DNA of 64,000 nt, from positions 1,984,001 to 2,048,000 of the forward strand of contig OZ257148.1 in NCBI GenBank assembly GCA_965279285.1, read 5' to 3'. Position 1 is the first letter of the stretch, and every line of letters begins with the position of its first letter. The notes beneath the pieces are model-generated. The model made no database searches. It was not told where the DNA came from and worked only from the letters and a program-made list of their open reading frames with translations. Position numbers and translations under genes: made by a program. This DNA is from G965279335 sp965279285 (GTDB lineage Bacteria > Pseudomonadota > Gammaproteobacteria > DSM-16500). Positions 8,092 to 17,300 of the stretch are shown one piece after another.

Positions 8092-9978
8092 TCGAGTAGG
8101 AGGGATCTCACGATCCCGTCCTCTCACACCACCGCACGTGCGATGTCGCATACGGCGGTTTAAGTTAAATCTTTAACGACATCGCTCGTTGTTCCAGATT
8201 GATTAATCCTTGTTTCTCAAACCATGCATTTGACAATGCCTGATGAAGCGCCGGAGTTGCTGATAGTCGCCACCAACCTTTTCCTGAACTCGCCGTGTTA
8301 TATGCGCTCTGCACATTCGACCCAAGCTCAATCAGAAATTTAACTATCGAGTAATACTTCTTTCGTTGCTTTAATCGATAGCATCTTAGTTTGCGGCGTA
8401 TCCAGCTATCAAGATCTCTTAGTTGCTCAGGTCTGTCTATCAGCTTGAAATAATTTATCCATCCGACGAGTTTCTTGTTTAGTTCTGATATAACACATTC
8501 TAAACTTCTTCCTCGACTGCGTTTCGTGATCAGGCGTATCGCATCTTTCACTCTTGCTTCGCTTTTCTTGGATAGATTAATCTTGCCGTTTTGCAGTATT
8601 CTAAACCCCAGAAATTGTCTTTCTGTCACTTTCGATACACTGCTTTTCCCTTCGTTTACCTTGAGATTTAGTTTGCTTGTTAGAAATTGTTTTAACGATT
8701 CCATCACTCTCTCTCCTGCTCGCAATGTTTTGACGTAAACATTGCAGTCATCTGCATAGCGGCAGAATTTGTGGTTTCGTTTCTCCAACTCTTTATCCAG
8801 CTCATCCAACATGATGTTTGATAATAACGGTGATAGCGGACCCCCTTGTGGGGTCCCTTCTACTCGTTCTATACACACACCTTGTCGCATTATCCCTGCA
8901 TTCAAGAATGCACGGATAATCCTCAGAACCCTTTTGTCTTCGATTACTTTTGCAAGTTTTGACATCAATATGTCGTGATTGACTCGATCAAAGAACTTCT
9001 CAAGATCAAGGTCTACCACCACTCGATTTCCACTTTGCACATGCGCCTGTGCTTGTTTTATCGCTTGATGTGCACTTCTCCCTCGCCGGAATCCAAAACT
9101 ACTTGTAGAAAATTTCGTTTCAAATATCGGTTGCAGTACTTGCAATATCGTTTGTTGTACTAGTCTATCCACCACTGTCGGAATACCTAGCTGCCTTATT
9201 CCTCCCCCTGGCTTTGGTATTTCTACCTCACGCACGGGTTGCGGTTGATAGCTCCCACACAACAATGATTCAAGTAATCTTTCTTTGTGTTCGGCAATAA
9301 ATTTTCCCAGATCGTCGACTGTCATTCCGTCTACGCCAGGCGCTCCTTTATTTGCTTTCACACGTTTATATGCCAGGTTAAGATTCTTACGATCACAAAT
9401 CTTTTCCATCAAGCCACTCGTCAGTGAGTTATCTTCAAATAACGCTTTCTTGATTTGTTGTTCCTCAGATAATCTAGCTCCCATACGCTGGGCATTCGTA
9501 TCCATTTTGGCAGATGTCGTGAAACTACTTTCATCATTCATCACTTTCTACAACTCCATTTCAGAAAAGTTATTTGATCTTTACACTGTTTAACTTATTC
9601 AGGCCTTCCGTAAAAAAAAACTTACGTACTATGCCTTCTGCTGACTTCTCACTCACCATCTCAACAAATTCTTTTGTTAATAGTTTGTATTCAACAAACA
9701 GTTCATGAGATCTCCCAAGGTAAGACGCAACTCTTTCATAAAGTTATGCTGGATCTACTGCTTACACTTGCGGTCGATTATTGGGCTTCTCTGTCACATG
9801 CCAGATTACCCCGTTTAAACAGCCTTATATCCAGTTTCTGTTCGTCATCACTTTATTACGTCATCGGCTTCCTTCAGATTCCACCTCGCGGTGAACACCC
9901 TTGCCTAGACTCGCACTTCCGATCTCCACGGCGTGCAGCGGACTTGCACCGCCTAGAGCTGCGCCATGCTTGGCGCAC
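8091..9978 (-). mobile_element. Complete group IIC intron
   Basis: On the minus strand the 5' end at 9978 reads GTGCGCCAAGCATGGCGCAG, the usual GTGYG start of a group II intron. Domain I signals follow (GGTGCAAGTCC, GGAATCTGAAGGAAGC) and AAGTCAGCAGAAGGCATAG precedes the reverse transcriptase frame. After the frame comes domain V (8128-8159, CGCCGTATGCG paired with GCACGTGCGG) with the CGC catalytic triad known from the Oceanobacillus IIC ribozyme. Then comes domain VI and the 3' end CCTACTCGAT at 8091. Total length is 1888 nt. The 5' exon is a REP hairpin ending 7 nt upstream. The domain V loop is non-standard (no clear GNRA). Boundaries are inferred from consensus ends, not from spliced RNA. 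Confidence 0.88.
8165..9541 (-). CDS. ltrA: Group IIC intron-encoded reverse transcriptase/maturase
   Basis: 458 residues from the ATG at 9541 (a GTG one codon earlier is possible). Reverse transcriptase blocks appear in order: KGAPGVDGMTV (RT1), QPQPVREVEIPKPGGGIRQLGIPTV, SFGFRRGRSAHQAI, VVVDLDLEKFFDRVNHDIL, GTPQGGPLSPLLSNIMLDEL, the catalytic FCRYADDCNVYV, and RQFLGFRI. A maturase (domain X) follows at about residues 310-400, with GWINYFKLID. There is no HNH endonuclease, as expected for the IIC class. It would aid splicing and reverse transcription into hairpin-associated targets. The frame is intact, so the intron may be active. It lies wholly inside intron domain IV. Confidence 0.95.
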   Translation of the reverse strand: MNDESSFTTSAKMDTNAQRMGARLSEEQQIKKALFEDNSLTSGLMEKICDRKNLNLAYKRVKANKGAPGVDGMTVDDLGKFIAEHKERLLESLLCGSYQPQPVREVEIPKPGGGIRQLGIPTVVDRLVQQTILQVLQPIFETKFSTSSFGFRRGRSAHQAIKQAQAHVQSGNRVVVDLDLEKFFDRVNHDILMSKLAKVIEDKRVLRIIRAFLNAGIMRQGVCIERVEGTPQGGPLSPLLSNIMLDELDKELEKRNHKFCRYADDCNVYVKTLRAGERVMESLKQFLTSKLNLKVNEGKSSVSKVTERQFLGFRILQNGKINLSKKSEARVKDAIRLITKRSRGRSLECVISELNKKLVGWINYFKLIDRPEQLRDLDSWIRRKLRCYRLKQRKKYYSIVKFLIELGSNVQSAYNTASSGKGWWRLSATPALHQALSNAWFEKQGLINLEQRAMSLKI

Positions 9979-9985
9979 AAGGAAC

Positions 9986-10059
9986 GGTGGGCACGCTGCG
10001 CTTTGCCCACCCTACATTTTATAAATTTTGTAGGGTGGGCAAAGCGCAGCGTGCCCACC
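9986..10059 (+). repeat. Inverted REP pair, target of the group IIC intron
   Basis: Two full REP copies (9986-10015 and 10030-10059) face each other with their GTAG feet inward across a 14-bp AT-rich spacer. The left copy ends 7 nt from the 5' boundary of the intron. To the right, 10071-10083 (ACTGAATAGTCAC) resembles the outer end of the 152-bp elements and encodes the last codons of the ATPase gene. Confidence 0.92.
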
Positions 10060-10068
10060 GAACTCTAG

Positions 10069-11361
10069 CTACTGAATAGTCACTAACAATAACTTAAATA
10101 ATACAGGCAATTGATCTAATGGTACAAAATAAATTCTTGTATCCTCATAATCAATGCTCCCTGATTGATTTTTAGTAATAACAAATCCTACTTTAGGTCG
10201 GTAAGCATCTAAAAATGACTTATAACCACGACTTAAAGTGAGCCCCGTTGAATTACGATATTTTACCTCTATTGGAAAAACAGTTTCAAAGTCAGTTTTC
10301 AAAATAAAATCAATCTCTGCACCTGACTTTGTTCGCCAATAATGAATTTGCCAACTTTTCCTTTCTTGCGTTTGGTATTTATAAAGCTCTTGAAATACTA
10401 AGTTCTCTATTAATAAACCATTATCAGTTCGATTTTCAATAGCTGCAAAATTATTAAGCGCTTGGTTACGAAAGCCATTATCAATAAAGTAGCAGACCGG
10501 GTTTGAAGTCAACTCTGTTCTTTTGTTACCAACATAAGGAAGGATAAGACGTACCACATATGTTTTTTCAAGAATATCAATATAATGTCTTATTGTTTCA
10601 ACATTGATTCTGCAATCAGTAGCTAATTGCTGAAAGTTTAATAGCTGACCTGATGAATGTGCTAATAAACCTAATAATTGTTGAAATATATCTGGCTTTC
10701 CTACTTGCAAAAATTCTATAACATCTTTTTGAATGTAATTATTAAATAATTGCTGCAGAAAAATTGATTTTTGTTGTGCTAGATAAACTTGCGGATAACT
10801 ACCATATTGCAACAAAGTTAAATAATTTAGCTTAAAATCTACTTCATGGCAGCTTAATGGTAAAATAAGCGCCTCTAACTGGCGGCCAGTTAAATGTTCT
10901 TGTACTTTGCTCTTTATTTCCAACTGCGATGATCCTGACGCGAGTAACTTGATAGGTAATTTTAAATCGGCAATAATTTTTAGCAATAACCCCGGCGTAT
11001 CCAGGCGCTGCACTTCGTCAATAAATAAAATATAATTTTTTAATGATAATGTTTGTTGCACATCTGATAAAAAACTCGGTGATGCTAACCATTGCCGAAT
11101 TTCACGATAATCACAATTTAAATATAATAATTGCTGATAGCGACCTTCATTAATTAATTGTTGGCATAAATGTTTGCCAAGCGTGGTTTTACCTGCTTGA
11201 CGTGGCCCGACTAAAACTGTCCATAGAGAATCCCAATCAGCTTGAGATAAAAAATTGAACTGTAACCGTGGGATATAAGCAATATTGTTTACGATAGGGT
11301 GCTCTGGTGATGTCAACCAAGGATTTTGTTGGTGTATTACCTGTAATAGCGTTGAATCCAT
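10069..11361 (-). CDS. AAA ATPase with DUF4143 domain
   Basis: 430-residue protein of the large AAA_14/DUF4143 group. Walker A is GPRQAGKTTLGKHL (about residues 51-64), with a Walker-B-like ILFIDEVQRLDTPG and a sensor-like LLASGSSQLEIKSK. The C-terminal half contains the DUF4143 region, ending in a restriction-endonuclease-like motif (HYWRTKSGAEIDFIL ... FPIEVKYRNSTG). Such proteins are widespread accessory ATPases with no settled function; some have been discussed in connection with defence or toxin-antitoxin roles. Its last codons (VTIQ, stop) lie in the outer end of a REP-associated element, so the original C-terminus may have been changed by insertion. It is a lone gene between repeats and is probably acquired. 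Confidence 0.8.
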   Translation of the reverse strand: MDSTLLQVIHQQNPWLTSPEHPIVNNIAYIPRLQFNFLSQADWDSLWTVLVGPRQAGKTTLGKHLCQQLINEGRYQQLLYLNCDYREIRQWLASPSFLSDVQQTLSLKNYILFIDEVQRLDTPGLLLKIIADLKLPIKLLASGSSQLEIKSKVQEHLTGRQLEALILPLSCHEVDFKLNYLTLLQYGSYPQVYLAQQKSIFLQQLFNNYIQKDVIEFLQVGKPDIFQQLLGLLAHSSGQLLNFQQLATDCRINVETIRHYIDILEKTYVVRLILPYVGNKRTELTSNPVCYFIDNGFRNQALNNFAAIENRTDNGLLIENLVFQELYKYQTQERKSWQIHYWRTKSGAEIDFILKTDFETVFPIEVKYRNSTGLTLSRGYKSFLDAYRPKVGFVITKNQSGSIDYEDTRIYFVPLDQLPVLFKLLLVTIQ

Positions 11362-11417
11362 AGATTAACCCTACTTAAAATTGTTTATCCTCATTTAAGT
11401 AAGGATAAAATAGGGTT

Positions 11418-11637
11418 GGGGATAAATCAAGTTAATAATGAATTGATTATGGTAGCTAAGGAGTCGGTGGGCACGCTGCGCTTTGCCCACCCTACAGTAG
11501 GGTGGGCAAAATAACAACATGTACCGATTGGGATAAATCAAGTTAATAATGAGCTGATTATGGTAGCTAAGGAATCGGTGGGCACGCTGCGCTTTGCCCA
11601 CCCTACTGTAGGGTGGGCAAAGTAACAACATGTACCG
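11418..11637 (+). repeat. Tandem duplication of a 112-bp unit containing a REP copy
   Basis: Two copies of a 112-bp unit begin at 11418 and 11530 (GGGATAAATCAAGTTAATAA). Each holds one full REP (11466-11495 and 11577-11606) followed at once by a half-decayed REP that starts GTAGGGTGGGCAAA and then drifts to AACAACATGTACC in place of the second stem half. The units differ by only a few bases (for example AATGAATTG versus AATGAGCTG), so the duplication is recent. There is no gene in this 360-bp gap (11362-11721). Confidence 0.85.
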
Positions 11638-11686
11638 AGCCGCGAATGTCAGGGAGCGATCACAACCATATTTTTTATAATTTTTT

Positions 11687-11716
11687 GTAGGGTGGGCAAA
11701 GCGCAGCGTGCCCACC
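11687..11716 (+). repeat. REP palindrome (GTAG-first orientation)
   Basis: Full REP copy ending 5 bp before the ligA stop codon. With the tandem units to its left it forms a REP cluster between the ATPase and ligA. Confidence 0.9.
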
Positions 11717-11721
11717 GGCTC

Positions 11722-13749
11722 CTATTCAATCCCACACATTTCTCTTAATTTATCTTCATTCAAAACAGTAACACCCAACTCTTTTGCTTTAGCAAGCTTA
11801 GAGCCTGCATCCGATCCTGCGACAACAAAGCTGGTTTTACTTGAAACACTGCCAGCCACTTTTGCGCCTAATTTTTCTAATTGTTCTTTCGCTTCTTCGC
11901 GTGTCATTGTTGCTAAAGTACCCGTTAAAACAAATGTTTTACCTATTAAAGGTAGATCAATTGCTTGCTTGGTGGTTTTTTCCCAATGCAAACCTGCTGC
12001 AATTAGCTGATCAATGACATCGCGGTTATATACTTCCGCAAAAAAAGCAACGATATGTTTTGCAACAACCGGGCCAATATCAGGAATTGTTTGTAATATT
12101 TCTTCTGTCGTTAAAAATAACTCTTTAATATCACCAAAATAATTAGCTAACGATTTCGCAGTTGCTTCACCTACTTCGCGAATTCCCAAGGAATATAAAA
12201 AGCGTGAAAAAGTTGTTTTTTTACTTTTCTCTAATTCATCCAATAAGTTTTGCGCTGATTTTTCAGCCATTCTATCCAAATTAGCCAGCTGCTCTAAGGA
12301 TAACAAATATAAATCTGCTGCTGTCGTAATTAATTTTTTATCAACTAATTGCTCAACTAATTTATCACCTAAGCCCTCAACATTAATTGCTTTACGAGAA
12401 GCAAAATGTTTAATTGCTTCTTTCCGCTGTGCAGGACAAAATAAACCGCCGCTACAACGTGCAACAGATTCGCCTTCGATTTGCTCTATTTTCGCATGGC
12501 AAACGGGGCAACTCTCCGGTAAAACAATTTTTTGCGCCCGCGCTGGACGCAATTCTTTAATTGCAACAACAACTTCAGGAATCACATCACCCGCTCTGCG
12601 CACAACAACGGTGTCACCAATTAAAATATCTTTACGACGGACTTCATCCATATTATGTAGGGTTGCATTACTGATCGTCACTCCACCCACAAATACCGGT
12701 TGTAAGCGTGCGACCGGTGTCAAAGCACCTGTTCTACCTACCTGAAATTCGACTGCTTCAACGATAGTAGTCACTTCTTCAGCTGGAAATTTATGAGCAA
12801 TGGCCCAACGCGGTGCTCGTGATACGAAACCTAATTGATTCTGCAATGCAACTTCATTTACTTTATACACCACACCATCAATTTCATACGGCAAATCCGC
12901 TCGTTCTGCATTTAAATTTTGATAATACGCTAAACAAGCATCGATTCCTCGCACAACAGCAATTTTAGGATTTACCCGTAAACCCCATTTTTTTAAGCTC
13001 GCAAGAATGGCGCTGTAGGTTGTCGGCAAATCATAATCTTCAACCTTCCCCACTCCATAACAATAAATTGCTAACGATCTTGATGCGGTAATTTTAGAAT
13101 CTAATTGACGCAAACTACCGGCTGCAGCATTACGTGGGTTAACAAATACTTTTTCACCCTTCTTTAATGCATGCGCATTTAGTTTTTCAAATCCTAACTT
13201 TGGCATGTAAACTTCACCACGCACTTCTAAAACCCGTGGAAAATGTTGACCATGTAAATGTAAAGGGACTGTTTTTATTGTACGGATATTTTGCGTGATA
13301 TCTTCGCCTGTTTCACCATCACCGCGAGTAGCTGCGGTGACTAATACACCATTTTCATAGCGCAAATTAACAGCGAGGCCATCATACTTAGGTTCACATA
13401 GATATTCGATAGGATTTAATTTATCTAATTTATCGTGGATGCGTTGATCAAAAGCGAATACTTCTTTTTCATCAAAAGCATTCTCTAAGGAAAGCATAGG
13501 GATAATATGTTGTACTGCAGCAAATTCCTTCAGCGGTGTTGCACCCACTCGCTGCGTGGGAGAATCTGGTGTAATTAATTCAGGATGCACATGCTCAAGT
13601 TGTTGCAGCTTTTGAAACAGTAAATCATATTGCGCATCCGCTATCGTTGGCTGATCTAAAATATAATAACGATAATTGTGGTCATTGATTTGATCACGCA
13701 AAACTTGTAGTTGTTGCTTAAGATCTGTTAAATCAGCTAAAGATTTCAT
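11722..13749 (-). CDS. ligA: NAD-dependent DNA ligase
   Basis: 675 residues from the ATG at 13749 (MKSLADLTDL). A 28-residue upstream extension is open but lies inside zipA and is not family-like. The protein seals nicks using NAD. The adenylated lysine lies in CEPKYDG (Lys121), the Ia domain has YYILDQPTIADAQYD, the four-cysteine zinc finger is CPVCHAKIEQIEG with a later CSGGLFCPAQ, and there is a helix-hairpin-helix region and a C-terminal BRCT domain (about residues 595-675, GKTFVLTGTLATMTREEA). Its start overlaps the zipA end by 17 nt. The order smc-zipA-ligA is conserved in gammaproteobacteria. Confidence 0.97.
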   Translation of the reverse strand: MKSLADLTDLKQQLQVLRDQINDHNYRYYILDQPTIADAQYDLLFQKLQQLEHVHPELITPDSPTQRVGATPLKEFAAVQHIIPMLSLENAFDEKEVFAFDQRIHDKLDKLNPIEYLCEPKYDGLAVNLRYENGVLVTAATRGDGETGEDITQNIRTIKTVPLHLHGQHFPRVLEVRGEVYMPKLGFEKLNAHALKKGEKVFVNPRNAAAGSLRQLDSKITASRSLAIYCYGVGKVEDYDLPTTYSAILASLKKWGLRVNPKIAVVRGIDACLAYYQNLNAERADLPYEIDGVVYKVNEVALQNQLGFVSRAPRWAIAHKFPAEEVTTIVEAVEFQVGRTGALTPVARLQPVFVGGVTISNATLHNMDEVRRKDILIGDTVVVRRAGDVIPEVVVAIKELRPARAQKIVLPESCPVCHAKIEQIEGESVARCSGGLFCPAQRKEAIKHFASRKAINVEGLGDKLVEQLVDKKLITTAADLYLLSLEQLANLDRMAEKSAQNLLDELEKSKKTTFSRFLYSLGIREVGEATAKSLANYFGDIKELFLTTEEILQTIPDIGPVVAKHIVAFFAEVYNRDVIDQLIAAGLHWEKTTKQAIDLPLIGKTFVLTGTLATMTREEAKEQLEKLGAKVAGSVSSKTSFVVAGSDAGSKLAKAKELGVTVLNEDKLREMCGIE

Positions 13750-14338
13750 TCTGTATATTACGCCGATATTCTTGTGATAACTCATCAGTCCATAATTGCT
13801 TCTGACCCGCGCGTAACTCACCATCAAGATCATCCGCTAATTGTTGTGCGGTTGTGAGCATTAATTCAAAAGCTTGAGCAGGATCAGCAACCGCTTGTTT
13901 ATCCATAAATAAAGTTAAACCAACACAAGAAAAATCACCCATACGATCCATATTAAAAGACCCTGGCTCTGTGATTGAAGCAAGACTGAATAAAGTCGCT
14001 CGTCCAGTTTCTGTCGGTAAATAATAATGAAAAATATTCATTTCACCAAATTGCATACCCGCCGAAGAAATTGCTTGAAACAAATCATAAGAAGCAAATT
14101 GCTGGCCTGGTTTAGCGATTACGCTAATGACAAAAAGAGCGGGTTGAGTTTCAAGCTTTACACTGGTGTTATTGGTTTCAACCGGCGTATAAAACTCAGG
14201 TTCTTTAAGCTCAACAGACGGAACAAGCGATTTATCAACTTCACGCAGTGAACGACGTCGCATGCGTGACTCAATTGCCATAACTAACAAGATAATAACG
14301 ACGACAACTAATAAAGCGATGCGTAAATATCCGTTCAT
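13733..14338 (-). CDS. zipA: Cell division protein ZipA
   Basis: 201 residues: one N-terminal membrane helix (about 5-22, IALLVVVVIILLVM), a short basic and variable linker, and a C-terminal ZipA domain (about 65-195) with FVISVIAKPGQQFASYDLFQA and GMQFGEMNIFHYYL. ZipA tethers FtsZ to the inner membrane early in division. The linker is much shorter than the Pro/Gln-rich linker of E. coli ZipA (328 residues), which is common outside the enterics. The gene lies between smc and ligA, 9 nt after the smc stop, in one transcription unit. Confidence 0.9.
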   Translation of the reverse strand: MNGYLRIALLVVVVIILLVMAIESRMRRRSLREVDKSLVPSVELKEPEFYTPVETNNTSVKLETQPALFVISVIAKPGQQFASYDLFQAISSAGMQFGEMNIFHYYLPTETGRATLFSLASITEPGSFNMDRMGDFSCVGLTLFMDKQAVADPAQAFELMLTTAQQLADDLDGELRAGQKQLWTDELSQEYRRNIQNEIFS

Positions 14339-14347
14339 ACGTTTCTC

Positions 14348-17300
14348 CTATGCCCCAGCTAAAGCCATTGCCTCTTTAATATCAACTGTCACTAAACGTG
14401 ACACGCCTGGTTCATGCATTGTGACACCAATTAAATGCTCACCCATTTCAATCGCTAATTTATTATGACTGATAAAAATAAATTGAGTTTTTTCCGACAT
14501 TTTTTTAACTAAAGTACAGAAACGACCAATATTGGCGTCATCCAATGGCGCATCGACCTCATCTAACAAACAAAATGGTGCTGGATTTAGCTGAAAAATC
14601 GAGAAAACTAGCGCAATTGCTGTCATCGCTTTTTCGCCACCCGACAATAAATGAATCGTACTATTACGCTTGCCGGGTGGACATGCCATTACTGTAATGC
14701 CTGCATCTAATAAATTTTCACCGGTCAATTCTAAATATGCTTTACCACCACCAAAAATCGTCGGAAATAATTCTTGGAAATGTTGATTGACCGTATCAAA
14801 TGTTTCTTTAAATCGTGAACGCGTTTCTTTATCAATTTTATCAATTGCATTTTCTAATGTTGCTAGCCCTTCTTGTAAATCATTATACTGACTATCTAAA
14901 TATTCTTTACGTTCTGAGCATGACGCATATTCTTCGATCGCCACTAAATTAATTGGGCCTAGACGAGCTATGCGTTGCGTGACTTGTTCTAATTGGTCAT
15001 GCCATGCTTCAGCATCGGCTTCCGCGGGTAGCTCCTTTAAAACATCTTCAAAGATAAATCCGATTTCTTTGACTTGCTCTAATTGATTTTCTGATTTTAC
15101 TTTTAACTCGCGCCATTCTAACCGTAAGGTTTCTAATTTATCACGCGTTTTATTAACATCACGCTCTGCCTCTTGACGTCGGCCCTCTAAAGAACGTAAC
15201 TCTTGATCGATGGCTTCTAATTTAGCACGAACTTGCGCTAATTCTTCTTCCGTTTTAAGACGAGCATTTAATGCTTCGGCTAATCGACTTTCTAATTCTT
15301 CAGTTGATGTAAAGGCATCAAATTCATTTTGTAATACTGTTTTACGTTCATTAATTGCTGCTAACTGTACTTGCATACGAGCATGCATTTGCTGCTGTGA
15401 TGCCTGTTGTGATCGTGTTGTTTGGCAACGAATCTCTAATTGATGCGCTTGTTCTTTTGTCTGATGTACTTTATTACGCTGTGCTTGCACTTGATCACGT
15501 AATAATTCACGCTCATTGCTTAATGTATCACGCTGGTCTGCTTGTTCTTCTAATTCTTGCATTGCTTGTTGCCACACTGAGCGAGCTTGTGTTAGCTCAA
15601 GTTGTGCTTGCTCTAATTGTTCATCACTTTCTGTTTGTTCTTTGCTATTTCGTTCCGCACGCGATTTTAAATCAATGATGCGCTCTTGTTTCGTTTTTTG
15701 TTGTGCACGCAATTCAGCTGACTGAACGTGAGTTTGATTGGATAATCGCTGCAAATCTTCACGTTGTCTTTCTGTGTCTTTTGTCTGTTCACGTGTTTGT
15801 TCTAATAATTGCTCTAGCTCATCACGCTGATCTGTTAATTCTGCTATTTTTCTAGCTAAGGTTTTTAATTCTTGCTCACGCTCAAATACACCTGACTCTG
15901 GATTTTCATCACGAGAAATTCTTACCCACGATGAACTCATCCACAAACCATCACGTGTGATCACTGATTCATGTGGCGCTAAAGCTTCACTGATAACCTG
16001 CGCTTCACTCGCTGTTTCAGCAATATAAATATGCGCTAATAAAGAAGCTAAAGGCCATTTGGATTTTACTTTACTCAAAAGAGTCGGTGTTGTGTTTGAT
16101 GCTGTCCAAGCTGCCGTCTGAGTGCCGGTGAAAAAACATAAACTTCCTTCATTTAACTCATTTGTTTTCTCAACCAAGTCTGCCAAATTATCAACACAAA
16201 CCGCTTGTAAATAAGAACCTAATACTTTTTCAACTGCGTTGCCCCAATTGGATTCCACTTCAATATCTTGTGCAAGCCGTGGATGGTGATTAAGTTGATT
16301 GCTTTCCAACCATTGCACAACACGGTTATTGCGCTGCCCTAATGCCGTTTGTTGCAATGCGGTTAATGATGCTTCTTGACCATGTAAACGTTGAATTTCA
16401 TTGCGCACTTCATCTAAACGAGTATTCGCTTGTTGTTGTGCCGCTCTAAATGTTGTTAATTGCTGAGTATAATCCGCTAATTGTTCATGCTGTTGTTCTG
16501 TTAATAAAAGTACTTCTTCCAATTGTGCAGATAAACCCGCTATTTCAAGCTCTAAATCAGCAAAATTAATTTGGCCTTGCTCTAATTCCAACTGAATTTT
16601 ACGTTGTTTAATCGACGCTAATTTTTGCTCTAAATGTTGAATACGTGTTTGCTCAACTTGCGCAACCTGTGTTGATTTAGCTGCACATTGGTTAAAGGTG
16701 TCCCAACGTAATTGCCATGATTGTGATGTTTCCTCTGCTGCAGCTAATTCTTGTAAAACCAATACGGCCTCTTCTTTTGCTGCTTCTGATTCGGGCGCTA
16801 AATAGCTTAATTCTTGGGTTAATTCTTTTAATTCTTCTTCTACTTCTTCCATACTGCGCGTCACATCTTGACTGTCATGCTCAAGCTGAGCAATATCACT
16901 TTGCCACTGGCGTTGTTTCTCTTGATGATGGCGAATATCTTGTTCTAAGCGAGCCACTTCTGCACCCACAACATAATAACGTTTTTGTACTTCTTGGAAT
17001 GCTTCACCTGCATCACGTTGATTATTGCGCTGCTCTTCTAAAGTAAAATCTGTGCTTACTAATTCGGCTTGTCTTGCTTCTAACCCAGTCTCTAATTGCT
17101 GACTTTGTAGGGAAAAATTAACAACTTTCGTATCTAACTCACGCCATTGTATGGCATGCCATTGAGCACGTGTTGTGCGCTCTTCTTGTTTTAATAATTT
17201 AAATTTTTCTGCTGATGTTGCTTGGCGTTTTAAATTGCCGAGTTGTTTTTCTAACTCGGTACGAACATCATTTAAACGTTCTAAATTTTCTTTGGTATGC

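Noticed and set aside
8092..8161. GC-rich hairpins after udk as an ordinary transcription terminator
   Set aside because: They are domains V and VI of the group IIC intron on the opposite strand, matching the known domain V pattern.
8165..9541. Reverse transcriptase as a retron or diversity-generating element
   Set aside because: It lies within a full group IIC intron with domains I, V and VI, and has a maturase domain. No template/variable repeat or msr-msd was seen.
11395..11715. Open frame encoding repeated peptides such as VGKAQRAHR and GTLRFAHPTK
   Set aside because: It is the translation of REP copies. The same peptides appear in frames over REPs elsewhere (about 9861-10058, 23568-23801, 24386-24583, 50626-50871), with no ribosome site or family match.
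13750..13833. 28-residue N-terminal extension of LigA
   Set aside because: It lies inside zipA and does not resemble the ligase N-terminus; the start at 13749 gives the normal length.
15355..15725. Open frames on the plus strand within smc
   Set aside because: They are antisense to the coiled-coil coding sequence, low in complexity, with no ribosome site or family match.
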